This document shows, one piece after another, positions 51,901 through 59,181 of a DNA stretch of 64,000 nt. Below the pieces are notes generated by a model. It was given only the letters and a program-made list of their open reading frames with translations. It was not told where the DNA came from and searched no databases. A program made the position numbers and the translations under genes. The DNA lies in assembly GCF_009363075.1 (NCBI RefSeq), contig NZ_CP045293.1:3596001-3660000 (forward strand), in the 5' to 3' direction. Each line of letters begins with the position of its first letter. The stretch's first letter is position 1. Origin of the DNA: Paenibacillus guangzhouensis. GTDB taxonomy: Bacteria > Bacillota > Bacilli > Paenibacillales > Paenibacillaceae.

Positions 51901-53251
51901 TCGTCTGATAACGAATATAGTAACCTTCTTGAATATCTTGTTTGAAGCTTAGTTTGAACTGCGATGCGGACTTTTGTTCATCCAATGTATAATCCACATC
52001 TTGCGCAAGCGGCGCAGGATCTAGTGCCGCTCGTCCATCCGGGTTGATCTTGACGCGATAGACCTCAAGCGAGTTCTCGACGAGTTCCTGCGCCGGACGA
52101 TTGTACGTATCGACCAGATAAGCTTGATCCTTCGGGATTCGCTGCTCATTGTAATTGTATTCAATCGCCCAATTCACCGTCTGCGTCACGGGGTCATAGG
52201 CTCCTGCTTTTTTGGATAGCGATTGGCTAAACTTCACGCTGACGTTACCCGTACGCTCCATCAGCGGCTTCTGGCCCTGATCATCGTATCCCTCATACAG
52301 CATCGCGTGATTGCTATACGTCGCTTGTTCTGTCGTACGAATGCACGTCGTATAGGTTACGCGGTATGCATGATCGATCGGATTATCGAAGGTTAGCTTT
52401 AACCGCTGCTGCTTCTTCCCCTCCGCTGTCATCTCGTCAGTTACTTGATGCGAATAATGACGATAGACATCATTCGTTACGCTGACCGTCCCATCCAGGT
52501 GAACCTGCAGCCGCTCTACCTTGATGGATGCTTCGTCAAGATCAAGTCCCGCAGGGATCACATCTTCTAAGCGAGGTTCGCGAATAATGCGCTCATCCTT
52601 GTTCAAATCGACGATCCAATGAATGGAGCTGGGATTAAACCCCTTGTCTGCGACGCCTGTTTTATCCATTGACGTGCCTTTTTGCTTGAAATGCAATGAT
52701 ACATCTTTGATCTCATCTTTGAACGGGAACAGCACTTTCTGCTCCGTACCGTCCTCTAACTTCGATGCATCCAGCTTGCGCCATACATAGAAATAACCGT
52801 GCATTTCCTGATTATTCTCAATGGTGTCGTTGAACAGCAGCGTTACCTCGCCTTCCGGCGTTACGGTGTACGATCCAACACCACCTGACAGATCCCCGGT
52901 TAACGTCTGACTAAGCGTAAATTTATCCGGCAGATCAAATGTGAAGGTGGAGTTCGCCTTATACCCATGATTCGCCGGCAGCGCCCAGTCCAAATAAATC
53001 TTCACGCGTTGCCCCGGATCCAGTCTGACCTCGGAGACATCCTGCTCGTGTCCGTCTTCTCCGACCGTTAGCCTGACCCTAGTAATGATATTCTCTGAAA
53101 TCTCATAGACGGCATCCGTTACACTGCTTCCCTTTGCGCCGATTTGCAGACCATTCTCAGGCAAATCCGCAGCATAAGCCATCGGAATCATCATGTTCAG
53201 TACTATTGCAATAACTACATAGATAGATAGCCATTTCCTCGTTTTCCTCAT
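48923..53251 (-). CDS. LPKTG cell-wall-anchored adhesin with collagen-binding-like and Cna-B repeats
   Basis: ATG 53251 (6-7 bases from AAAGGA) gives 1442 residues. There is a signal peptide (1-27) and an N-terminal adhesive region. About five collagen-binding-like repeats follow (150-930), each with K-G-Y..D...I.W.I..N blocks. Four or five Cna-B/SpaA repeats come next (960-1310), each with LTKVD/VVKVD Lys and IKE-AP-GY Glu positions for isopeptide bonds. A Pro/Gly/Ser-rich spacer leads to FLPKTGEDSP, a membrane helix and an RNRS basic tail. This is a sortase substrate displayed on the wall. The sortase gene lies 63 bases upstream. The ligand is unknown. Confidence 0.92.
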   Translation of the reverse strand: MRKTRKWLSIYVVIAIVLNMMIPMAYAADLPENGLQIGAKGSSVTDAVYEISENIITRVRLTVGEDGHEQDVSEVRLDPGQRVKIYLDWALPANHGYKANSTFTFDLPDKFTLSQTLTGDLSGGVGSYTVTPEGEVTLLFNDTIENNQEMHGYFYVWRKLDASKLEDGTEQKVLFPFKDEIKDVSLHFKQKGTSMDKTGVADKGFNPSSIHWIVDLNKDERIIREPRLEDVIPAGLDLDEASIKVERLQVHLDGTVSVTNDVYRHYSHQVTDEMTAEGKKQQRLKLTFDNPIDHAYRVTYTTCIRTTEQATYSNHAMLYEGYDDQGQKPLMERTGNVSVKFSQSLSKKAGAYDPVTQTVNWAIEYNYNEQRIPKDQAYLVDTYNRPAQELVENSLEVYRVKINPDGRAALDPAPLAQDVDYTLDEQKSASQFKLSFKQDIQEGYYIRYQTKVKDRVFQDGQASNVVVMHDGKESQDSKPIREVILSKSGRITSYKDKEIQWTLQVNRDRQTMNNVVIRDSFADQGLTFLESSLRITGLEPDQQYIVAPDPDYTRGFQIKFIKPVTKDYIITYTTQFDSAAYDKQKVKTYKNRADMTWEDSSGAIQSIGKTADVTPIENMQHNGNKTGVYNAEDKSISWTIDINYNQHHIPNAVVTDQLTGEQTLLEGSLMVNKTSIDAKGQIIVGERFDAYDVEWTKSQGDAVDGFQITFRDPIDSSYRITYTTSLKSLSVDREYANHATLYDNTGGAGTKLFEQSKTIAPVYGGESIDKKGRQGTAVNDMDHAYWTIHINRSQSYIAENAVLEDTMSPNQIPLKDTFRLYQLKADANGRLSKVGEVDPQHYTLEFHENAAADSPTFTITFHQALESAYVLEYQTYMNAVHLEKVTNSVSFAGKTAQEIGDSANQEIVADFAGAGGGAIHAVKGNITVVKVDAADPNHKLSGAKFELYNAAGDKLLATSDATDHEGKAQFINFKSGDYQIKEIIAPSGYVADTQWIKVKFDANNTTQTFVVKNKKIQQAFVLTKVDQDDTTRTLAGAVFRLEKKVAGGMQIVSGKEALTTDHQGQVVLANLEPGDYQLIELKAPKGYKLDPAPISFTIDPNQTVIKEYTMTNRVIDNGSVELTKVDGFNGAPLEGVLFELQDAYGHPVRSQLKTDADGKIMVDGLAAGRYQFVEVAPLRDYDALAEPLPFDIANEDQVKLRAENHLTPGSVKLTKVEAEQPMLRLQGAVFKLLDADKRPVQDREGNELELFVTDKHGEMSLSDLRPGIYYVEEVQAPVGYRVDNRYTKIEVVKGKEVAVIVKNARDTIGGRDGENPVTEPPIPPDPNKPIGPTDPVDPSEPGTGTPDEPSGGGEDGASPSDGDADGGTSEQGGGKDQQPPAINEEKGRRPNAEGSEGGNNGKGKFLPKTGEDSPLPIQLAGLSIMLLGIVIFAYQRNRSHHS

Positions 53252-53314
53252 TTTCAATCCTTTCATCTCTCCCAATCAAATGATAACGGCAAGCGAATAA
53301 AACCGTGACAGCTC

Positions 53315-53959
53315 TCAATTGAGATTTCGCGGCTCCTCATCTACCATTTTTCCTTTAATAATTAGTCGATGTGTCGGATTCACCATCGGTTCGCAAGTCA
53401 CAAGCGTGATTTCTCTCTCCGTACCCTCCGGCTCCAACACCCACACTTCATCTGGCTTAACGGTCATTTTCTGCGTAACAACATATTGATAATGTTGATG
53501 CTTCGTCTCCACTTCAATGATATCGCCAGATTCCATTTCGGCGAGTCGATTGAAATTTCTCCCGTAGGTTCGGCTGCGGTGACCAGCAATCGCCACGTTG
53601 CCGACCTCGCCTACTTTGCCTGTTTTCTCGATTTGAGCAACAGTGGTTTTCATATGTTGGCTTGTGGCCCCATACAAAATCGGTAGATTCAAATTGATCT
53701 TATCGATTCTCAGAATACCTTGCACGTCAGAATCGCTAGTCGTTTGCTGATTCGCATTCTCTTGTACGGTATCCCCCGCCACGGACCGATCCACTGTGTT
53801 GATTCCTGCCGTACTGGAATCCAGATTCATAAGACTTGTCTGCCATTCCGCGAGCAAGCGCTGCTGCTGCCGATTGTCCATCCAATCGGATAAACCGGGA
53901 TAGCTGAAAATAAATAGGCCAATGACAATAAGGAGGGGCGCCATATATCTGCTCTTCAC
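53315..53959 (-). CDS. Sortase (class C/D-like)
   Basis: GTG 53959, 8 bases from GGGAGG, gives 214 residues with an N-terminal membrane anchor (LLIVIGLFIFSYPGLSDWMD). The catalytic residues are His in VAIAGHRSRTYGRNF, Cys in ITLVTCEPMVNPTHRLII and the following Arg. NPTHRL resembles class C/D sortases, but no C-terminal membrane helix is present, which argues for class D. It would anchor the adjacent LPKTG adhesin to the peptidoglycan. The two genes form a dedicated locus. Confidence 0.88.
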   Translation of the reverse strand: MKSRYMAPLLIVIGLFIFSYPGLSDWMDNRQQQRLLAEWQTSLMNLDSSTAGINTVDRSVAGDTVQENANQQTTSDSDVQGILRIDKINLNLPILYGATSQHMKTTVAQIEKTGKVGEVGNVAIAGHRSRTYGRNFNRLAEMESGDIIEVETKHQHYQYVVTQKMTVKPDEVWVLEPEGTEREITLVTCEPMVNPTHRLIIKGKMVDEEPRNLN

Positions 53960-54086
53960 TCCACATTCCTCCCTCTCTTGATCACATTTCCTATCCCTCA
54001 CTGGTAGATTACCGTACGAACTTTGTTCGCTATGTATCATCCTCAGACCCTCGTAAACCAAACCTTTTCAACTCGTAAAAAAAACA

Positions 54087-54114
54087 AAAAGCCCTACGCA
54101 TGCATAGAGCTTTT
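54087..54114 (-). terminator. Terminator-like hairpin upstream of the sortase gene
   Basis: On the minus strand AAAAGCTCTATGC pairs over 13 bp with GCGTAGGGCTTTT (two G-U pairs), followed by a long T-run. It is either the terminator of an unrecognised minus-strand gene in 54120-54470 or a leader attenuator of the sortase-adhesin operon. Confidence 0.65.
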
Positions 54115-54146
54115 AAACACTCAATTAAGGATGATTCACTGTAAAT

Positions 54147-54443
54147 CTACTTGCCATTGCCATGCCAATGACAGATTCTACATGCAGAAGAAAATGAAGT
54201 CAAGGCAGCTTCTGCAGAGTCCTGAGCGAAATCGCTCAACCAAGGGGGCTCGTGCAAATTTGGTAATTTTTGCTGACGATCCTTGTCTCCCAGCGCGCCA
54301 ATGATGGGTCCGCTTTCATAGATTGAACACATTCCGCAGACACAACAACCGCATCCGACATGAAATATTCCACAACTTTCGTTATCTTGCTGTCTTATTC
54401 GTAAACCCGCTGCAATTGAGCAGGATTGTGCTATACTCGTCAA
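54147..54443 (-). CDS. Possible small cysteine-rich protein (uncertain)
   Basis: An open frame on the minus strand, ending 33 bases before the hairpin at 54087-54114, holds a Cys cluster (VGCGCCVCGMCSIYES) and then a plausible hydrophilic tail (ALGDKDRQQKLPNLHEPPWL). The best evidence for a gene is the terminator behind it. Against it, no convincing ribosome site precedes any start, and another short frame from 54364 also looks protein-like. I do not recognise a family. The region 54062-54477 holds no other feature I can support. Confidence 0.25.
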   Translation of the reverse strand: MTSIAQSCSIAAGLRIRQQDNESCGIFHVGCGCCVCGMCSIYESGPIIGALGDKDRQQKLPNLHEPPWLSDFAQDSAEAALTSFSSACRICHWHGNGK

Positions 54444-54477
54444 TAATTCATCGATAGATAGGAGATGTGAAGCCGTT

Positions 54478-55098
54478 ATGCATGTTACGATCGATCCGAA
54501 AATCCTTTATTTTGGCACATCCGTTGTTCTGATTAGCACCCGGAACGAAGACGGTACGCCTAATTTGGCCCCGATGTCCTCGGCTTGGTGGCTCAATAAG
54601 ACATGTATGCTGGGACTGAGCAGCAAATCGCAGACTGTACAGAATATTATGCGCGAACGCGAATGCGTATTAAATCTGCCCTCTACAAATTTGGTGCCCG
54701 CCATTGAGCTGTTAACACTACTAACGGGCCGCAACCCGGTTCCGACATCCAAGGCACAGCGCGGCTATCAATATGAAGCGGATAAATTCGGTATTGCCGG
54801 ACTTACGCCAATGCCATCCGATCAAGTTCGCGCGCCGCGCGTATTGGAATGCCCCGTCCACCTTGAGGCGACGCTCGTGAATATACACCCTGTCGAAGAA
54901 CCCAGTTCCTTAGTTGCGCTTGAAGTTCGAATACAGAAAGTCCATATCGAAGAACATTTGCAAAAGGAGGGACATCCCCATTACATCGACCCCGCCAAAT
55001 GGAAGCCGATGATTATGAATTTCTGCGAATATTTCGGACTTGATCATCAGCTCTCCACGTCCAGACTCGCACCTGTGTTCGGACCGACGACTCAGTAG
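54478..55098 (+). CDS. Flavin reductase-like (FMN-binding split barrel) protein
   Basis: The 206-residue protein has the split-barrel pattern of flavin reductase/flavoredoxin-type proteins (SVVLISTRNEDGTPNLAPMS, SSAWWLNKTCMLGLSSKSQT, RECVLNLPST). It probably binds FMN and either reduces flavin or acts on a small substrate. The ribosome site AGGAG is 11-12 bases upstream of ATG 54478. Its 3' end overlaps the convergent DoxX gene by 7 bases. Confidence 0.82.
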   Translation: MHVTIDPKILYFGTSVVLISTRNEDGTPNLAPMSSAWWLNKTCMLGLSSKSQTVQNIMRERECVLNLPSTNLVPAIELLTLLTGRNPVPTSKAQRGYQYEADKFGIAGLTPMPSDQVRAPRVLECPVHLEATLVNIHPVEEPSSLVALEVRIQKVHIEEHLQKEGHPHYIDPAKWKPMIMNFCEYFGLDHQLSTSRLAPVFGPTTQ

Positions 55099-55538
55099 AA
55101 TAGGGGCGACGCCCCTAGAATCGCCGCAATAAAGATTAACTGAAGGACGATTCTCACCCCAAGCGGGGGGACGGGCTTACCGCCGATAGTTAAACGCTCG
55201 CGCGCAGCTCGAATGTTTGCGGGGAACATCGCGATAAGCAGGACAACTAAGCCAATAGCCGCCGCGCCCGAAGTGAACGGCAACACGATGAGAATCGCGC
55301 CGGCGATTTCTAAGATACCTGTCGCTGAGACGATCCATTCTCGCTTCGGCAAAGTCGGTGGAACCATCTGAATTAGATCGCCACATCGCTTCCCCCAATG
55401 CGCCGAAGCCGTTAACAACAGCATCAGTGCTACGGCCGCTTGCAATGATGCCTGCCAATCGGCGAAGTAGGAGAGACCGACAAATCCAAGTCCACGAAAT
55501 AATAGAAACGATGCAACCAATACGATAAACGGCGCCAT
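55092..55538 (-). CDS. DoxX-like family membrane protein
   Basis: ATG 55538, 8 bases from GGGAGG, gives 148 residues with four membrane segments. Motifs such as WIVSATGILEIAGAILIVLP and FPANIRAARERLTIGGKPVP are typical of DoxX-like proteins. The function of the family is unclear; roles in oxidative stress and quinone/thiol metabolism are proposed. It follows the TetR gene by 14 bases and is surely cotranscribed with it. It converges on and overlaps the flavin reductase-like gene. Confidence 0.82.
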   Translation of the reverse strand: MAPFIVLVASFLLFRGLGFVGLSYFADWQASLQAAVALMLLLTASAHWGKRCGDLIQMVPPTLPKREWIVSATGILEIAGAILIVLPFTSGAAAIGLVVLLIAMFPANIRAARERLTIGGKPVPPLGVRIVLQLIFIAAILGASPLFY

Positions 55539-55552
55539 TGCAAATTTCCTCC

Positions 55553-56149
55553 CTAAGATTTCAATTTCAGAATATTGCCCATGAAAGCTGATAAATCTTC
55601 GGCGGTACACGTGAACTGCTGGTGCGGAAGCGAGGTGCGTACTCGTAATCCTAGCGTCAACATGACGAACATCTCCGCCGTTTTATCCGCATCCACGGAT
55701 GTGTCGATGACACCATGCTGCTGCCCACTTACGATCCATTGCTTCGAGAAGTCTACCGACCGTTCATAATAGTGATGGAGCACCTCGGCGATGGCCGGCT
55801 CATCTTCCTTCCCCAGCAAATACATTAAGACTTTATTGGTGATATCCTCTGAGTCCTCCAGCGCAGACAGATTACGAGCGATAACGTCCATCGGTCCATC
55901 GAAATTCACGGGTGACGCCTGGACATCCTCCATAAATCGTCGATTCGTCTCCTCAAGCCGATCCTGCAGCACCCAAGCAAAAATTTCGTCTTTACGTTTT
56001 ACATAATGGAAAATAGCGCCTTTGGATAATTCGGATTGCTCCATGATATCCTTCAAAGTTATCGCATGACAGCCGCGCTGTTGCAAGAGTTCCTTGGTCG
56101 CCTGAAGCAGCTGGCGAATCGTCTGTTCTCTGCGTTCTTCCTGTTTCAA
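55553..56149 (-). CDS. TetR/AcrR family transcriptional regulator
   Basis: The helix-turn-helix reads LLQATKELLQQRGCHAITLK, then DIMEQSELSKGAIFHYVKRK, with the TetR C-terminal domain following. TTG 56149 lies 6 bases after GAGGAGG; the longer frame to 56167 lacks a ribosome site. It is the first gene of a two-gene operon with the DoxX-like gene, which it likely represses. The divergent neighbour is the Tet(L)-like efflux gene. Confidence 0.85.
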   Translation of the reverse strand: MKQEERREQTIRQLLQATKELLQQRGCHAITLKDIMEQSELSKGAIFHYVKRKDEIFAWVLQDRLEETNRRFMEDVQASPVNFDGPMDVIARNLSALEDSEDITNKVLMYLLGKEDEPAIAEVLHHYYERSVDFSKQWIVSGQQHGVIDTSVDADKTAEMFVMLTLGLRVRTSLPHQQFTCTAEDLSAFMGNILKLKS

Positions 56150-56335
56150 TGAGATCCTCCTCCTCAACTTACTTTTAACCCAATATTTAACATTTAATTA
56201 TTATCATCATAAAAACCGACCAGCGGTTTGTAAATAGTTTTAACAAAAATATACAAATAACACGTTCCGAAAAGGTATAATGAATAATGAAGTAGCCTTA
56301 CTTCTAACTCTAATTTACTTAGGAGGCATTTATTC

Positions 56336-56401
56336 ATGCGGCAAACAACACTATTCCATCGGGTACACAAATTAGGGGAAGTCGCATCATTGACCCTATA
56401 A
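56336..56401 (+). CDS. Leader peptide of the Tet(L)-like efflux gene, 21 aa
   Basis: A short frame starts at ATG 56336, 9 bases after AGGAGG (56321-56326), and ends at TAA 56399-56401. The peptide's C-terminus RVHKLGEVASLTL parallels the known tet(L)/tet(K) leader peptides, which end RVQLKEGSVSLTL or a close variant. The DNA around the stop (CATTGACCCTATAAACTGCG) also resembles the tet(L) leader. A -10-like TATAAT lies at 56276-56281. In tet(L), translation of this peptide sets access to the downstream ribosome site. Confidence 0.8.
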   Translation: MRQTTLFHRVHKLGEVASLTL

Positions 56402-56432
56402 ACTGCGCAATTCCCCTTGATGAACAAAGGGG
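56375..56432 (+). promoter_or_regulatory. Translational attenuator of the efflux gene
   Basis: CCCCTT (56413-56418) can pair with AAGGGG (56427-56432), the ribosome site of the efflux gene. TTCCCC (56411-56416) can instead pair with GGGGAA (56375-56380) inside the leader-peptide frame. The two pairings exclude each other, so ribosome position on the leader could switch the site between closed and open. Confidence 0.7.
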
Positions 56433-56440
56433 TTATTTCT

Positions 56441-57811
56441 TTGAATTATCTAAAATCAATGATCTGGCTTAGCTTTTTAGCCTTTTGTAGTGTTCTTAAT
56501 GAGACGGTATTTAACGTATCTCTGCCTGATATCGCAGCACAATACGGCATCTCTCCCGCTGCAGCGAATTGGGTCAATACGAGCTTCATGCTGACATTCG
56601 CCATCGGAACAGCCTTGTATGGGAAGTTATCCGACATTTACGGCATCAAGAAATTGCTAGTGATCGGACTGTTACTGTACGGCGCTGGATCGGTTTTGGG
56701 CCTGATACTTCATGCCTCTTATCCCGGCGTGATCGTCGCAAGATTTATGCAAGGCGCAGGAATCGGAGCGGTTCCTGCATTGATGATGGTTATCGTGGCG
56801 CGTTGCATCGAGCCAAGTCAACAAGGTAGAGCCTTTGGTCTCATCGGCTCCATGGTCGCCTTCGGCGAAGCGATTGGGCCGGTCATCGGCGGCATGATTA
56901 CGAACCATTTGCATTGGTCCTACTTGTTCATCCTGCCGATGTTGACGCTTCTAACGCTTCCGTTCTTCCTTCAGACACTACCTAGTGAACCGGCTAGAGA
57001 AGGGAAGACCGATATCCTCGGGGCAACGTTGTTGTCTCTAGGCATTGTAGCGTTTACGCTCTACACCACGATGTTCCAATGGTTCTTCCTTGGGATTTGT
57101 CTCATCCTATTCATTGGATTTGCTTGGCGTATACGCCAAGCGGAGCAGCCTTTTATTGAGCCTTCGTTGTTCCACAGAAAGACGTTCATCGTCGGCGTTA
57201 TCACTGGTAGTCTGTTGCTGGGCACGGTAGCAGGTTTTATCGCAATGGTTCCCTATCTGATGAAGGCTGTCTATCAAATGCCAACCAGTCTGATCGGTGC
57301 CGGCATCCTATTCCCTGGCACTGTCAGCGTCATCCTGTTCGGTTATCTCGGCGGCATCTGCGTCGATCGACGCGGGCCCATCATGACCATGGGCATTGGT
57401 GTTGGATTGATTACGATCAGTTTCTTGAGCGTGGCATGGATCCCTGATCGAACCCCATGGCTGATCACCTGTGCGATGGTGCTCACATTCGGCGGACTCT
57501 CGTTCGTAAAGACCGTCATCTCTACGAGTGTTGCGGGATCGCTTCGTTCCGATGAATCCGGGTCTGGGATGGGATTCCTGAACTTCGCATGCTTCCTGGC
57601 CGAAGGGATTGGTGTGGCGATCGTCGGCGGATTGCTTACGAAGGGATGGTTATCCGTCCCCTTCTTACCTTCAATTACGGATACGGCAGCATTCTTATAC
57701 AGCAATATGATGCTGCTCTTCATCATCGCGATCATTGGAGGGAGCATTCTGTTTTTCGCGTTTTATACACGTAGATCAGGCAAGCCAGAGGTGTCGATGA
57801 CAACAAAATAG
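56441..57811 (+). CDS. Tet(L)-like 14-TM MFS tetracycline/H+ efflux protein
   Basis: The 456-residue transporter matches Tet(L) (458 residues) in length and order of motifs: FCSVLNETVFNVSLPDIAAQ, NWVNTSFMLTFAIGTALYGK, the motif A-like LYGKLSDIYGIKKLL, motif C-like FGLIGSMVAFGEAIGPVIGG, GTVAGFIAMVPYLMKAVYQM and FGYLGGICVDRRGPIMTMGI. TTG 56441 lies 8 bases after AAAGGGG. It probably exports tetracycline-metal complexes or monovalent cations in exchange for protons. Its leader carries the attenuation elements at 56336-56432. Confidence 0.88.
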   Translation: MNYLKSMIWLSFLAFCSVLNETVFNVSLPDIAAQYGISPAAANWVNTSFMLTFAIGTALYGKLSDIYGIKKLLVIGLLLYGAGSVLGLILHASYPGVIVARFMQGAGIGAVPALMMVIVARCIEPSQQGRAFGLIGSMVAFGEAIGPVIGGMITNHLHWSYLFILPMLTLLTLPFFLQTLPSEPAREGKTDILGATLLSLGIVAFTLYTTMFQWFFLGICLILFIGFAWRIRQAEQPFIEPSLFHRKTFIVGVITGSLLLGTVAGFIAMVPYLMKAVYQMPTSLIGAGILFPGTVSVILFGYLGGICVDRRGPIMTMGIGVGLITISFLSVAWIPDRTPWLITCAMVLTFGGLSFVKTVISTSVAGSLRSDESGSGMGFLNFACFLAEGIGVAIVGGLLTKGWLSVPFLPSITDTAAFLYSNMMLLFIIAIIGGSILFFAFYTRRSGKPEVSMTTK

Positions 57812-57823
57812 TAGAATCAATAA

Positions 57824-57856
57824 AGAGCCTTCACCCTTGAATGGGATGGAGGCTCT
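57824..57856. terminator. Bidirectional terminator
   Basis: AGAGCCTTCACCC and GGGATGGAGGCTCT pair around TTGAAT. It separates the convergent efflux gene (end 57811) and GAPDH gene (end 57881). Confidence 0.8.
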
Positions 57857-57880
57857 ACTCTTATGTGATCTGTAACGGTT

Positions 57881-58915
57881 TTATATGGTAACGGTCTCAG
57901 GCTCAGACACGTTCACTTCTTGGCTGACCATGTACTGGGCTAAGTCGATCACGCGACATGCATAGGCCCACTCGTTGTCATACCACGCGAGCACCTTCAC
58001 TTGACTGCCTTGCGTCATCATCGACAATCCGTCGATCACCGACGATTTATCGTTGCCGATGAAATCCGTCGAGACGAGCGGCTCTTCGCATAATTGGACA
58101 ATGGAGGCGTATCTACCAATGACCGCTTGCTTAAAAACGTTGCGAACTTGTTCCTGCGTCACTTCGTGGTATGTCTCCACGGTCAAATCGATGAGAGAGA
58201 CATTCGGCGTCGGCACACGAATTGAGATGCCTTGAATCACGGGTGCCAGATGCGGAATCACTTCGCCAAGCGCTTTGCCGACGCCTGTTGAGGTTGGCAC
58301 AATGGATTGCGTACAAGCTCTTGCTCTACGCAGATCGCGATGTGGATTATCCAGATGCTTCTGATCATTTGTATACGAATGTATTGTCGTCATCCAACCG
58401 GTTAGAACTTGAAAAGCATCGTCCAGAATATGAAGTACCGGTGCTAGACAATTCGTCGTACACGATGCTGCTGATACAATCGCATGTCGATCTGGATCAT
58501 ATTTGTTCTCATTGACGCCCATGACGACCGTGAGGTCCAACCCTTTGCCAGGTGAAGTAATGATAACTTTCTTTGCGCCCGCCTCCAAATGCTGTGCCGC
58601 TTGTGATCGGTCAGTAAATTTCCCCGTTGCATCAATGACCGTATGAATGCCAAGTTGCTCCCAAGGCAGGCGGGCAGGATCCGGTTCACTTAACACTTCA
58701 ATTCGCTGTCCTTCAATGATAAGCGCGTTCGGCTCCACCGATATGTCTCGATCCCATTTGCTATGCACGGTGTCATATGTCAGCAAATGAGCAATCGTCG
58801 ATGCTGGATATAGACAGTTGATTGCGCGCAGCTGCCACGACTTCTGAGGATGTTCGAATGCGCGGCGAACTAATAACCGTCCGATTCTTCCCATACCGTT
58901 AATTCCGATCAACAT
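57881..58915 (-). CDS. Glyceraldehyde-3-phosphate dehydrogenase (type I), GapB-like paralogue
   Basis: The 344-residue protein has the Rossmann start IGINGMGRIGRLLVRRAFEH, the active-site Cys in VSAASCTTNCLAPVLHILDD and the substrate motif STGVGKALGEVIPHLA. It oxidises glyceraldehyde 3-phosphate to 1,3-bisphosphoglycerate, or runs in reverse as GapB. It is not in a glycolytic operon: no pgk or tpi gene is adjacent, which favours a secondary, gluconeogenic or NADP-using paralogue. GGGAG precedes the ATG. Confidence 0.9.
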   Translation of the reverse strand: MLIGINGMGRIGRLLVRRAFEHPQKSWQLRAINCLYPASTIAHLLTYDTVHSKWDRDISVEPNALIIEGQRIEVLSEPDPARLPWEQLGIHTVIDATGKFTDRSQAAQHLEAGAKKVIITSPGKGLDLTVVMGVNENKYDPDRHAIVSAASCTTNCLAPVLHILDDAFQVLTGWMTTIHSYTNDQKHLDNPHRDLRRARACTQSIVPTSTGVGKALGEVIPHLAPVIQGISIRVPTPNVSLIDLTVETYHEVTQEQVRNVFKQAVIGRYASIVQLCEEPLVSTDFIGNDKSSVIDGLSMMTQGSQVKVLAWYDNEWAYACRVIDLAQYMVSQEVNVSEPETVTI

Positions 58916-59181
58916 GAGTTAGATCATCTCCCTGTCATGATTTCCATTCCCATCTCACGGAATCAATGTATCACATTCATAAATAATACACAATATATAT
59001 TCGTATTAATTGCATATAGTATGTACTATAATTTGGGTCATATAACCATAAATGATATATTATATACCGAAATTAAAGCTTAATAGGATTGATATTTAGG
59101 GATTAACATCAATATGACTCATAATCAATTCATAGTAACTGATTACTTCTTTGTAGCTATTCAGGGGTGTGGCGCTTTGGC

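Noticed and set aside
56194-56427. 77-codon minus-strand frame between the TetR and efflux genes
   Set aside because: It covers the tet(L)-like leader region, whose plus-strand leader frame and ribosome site are far better supported.
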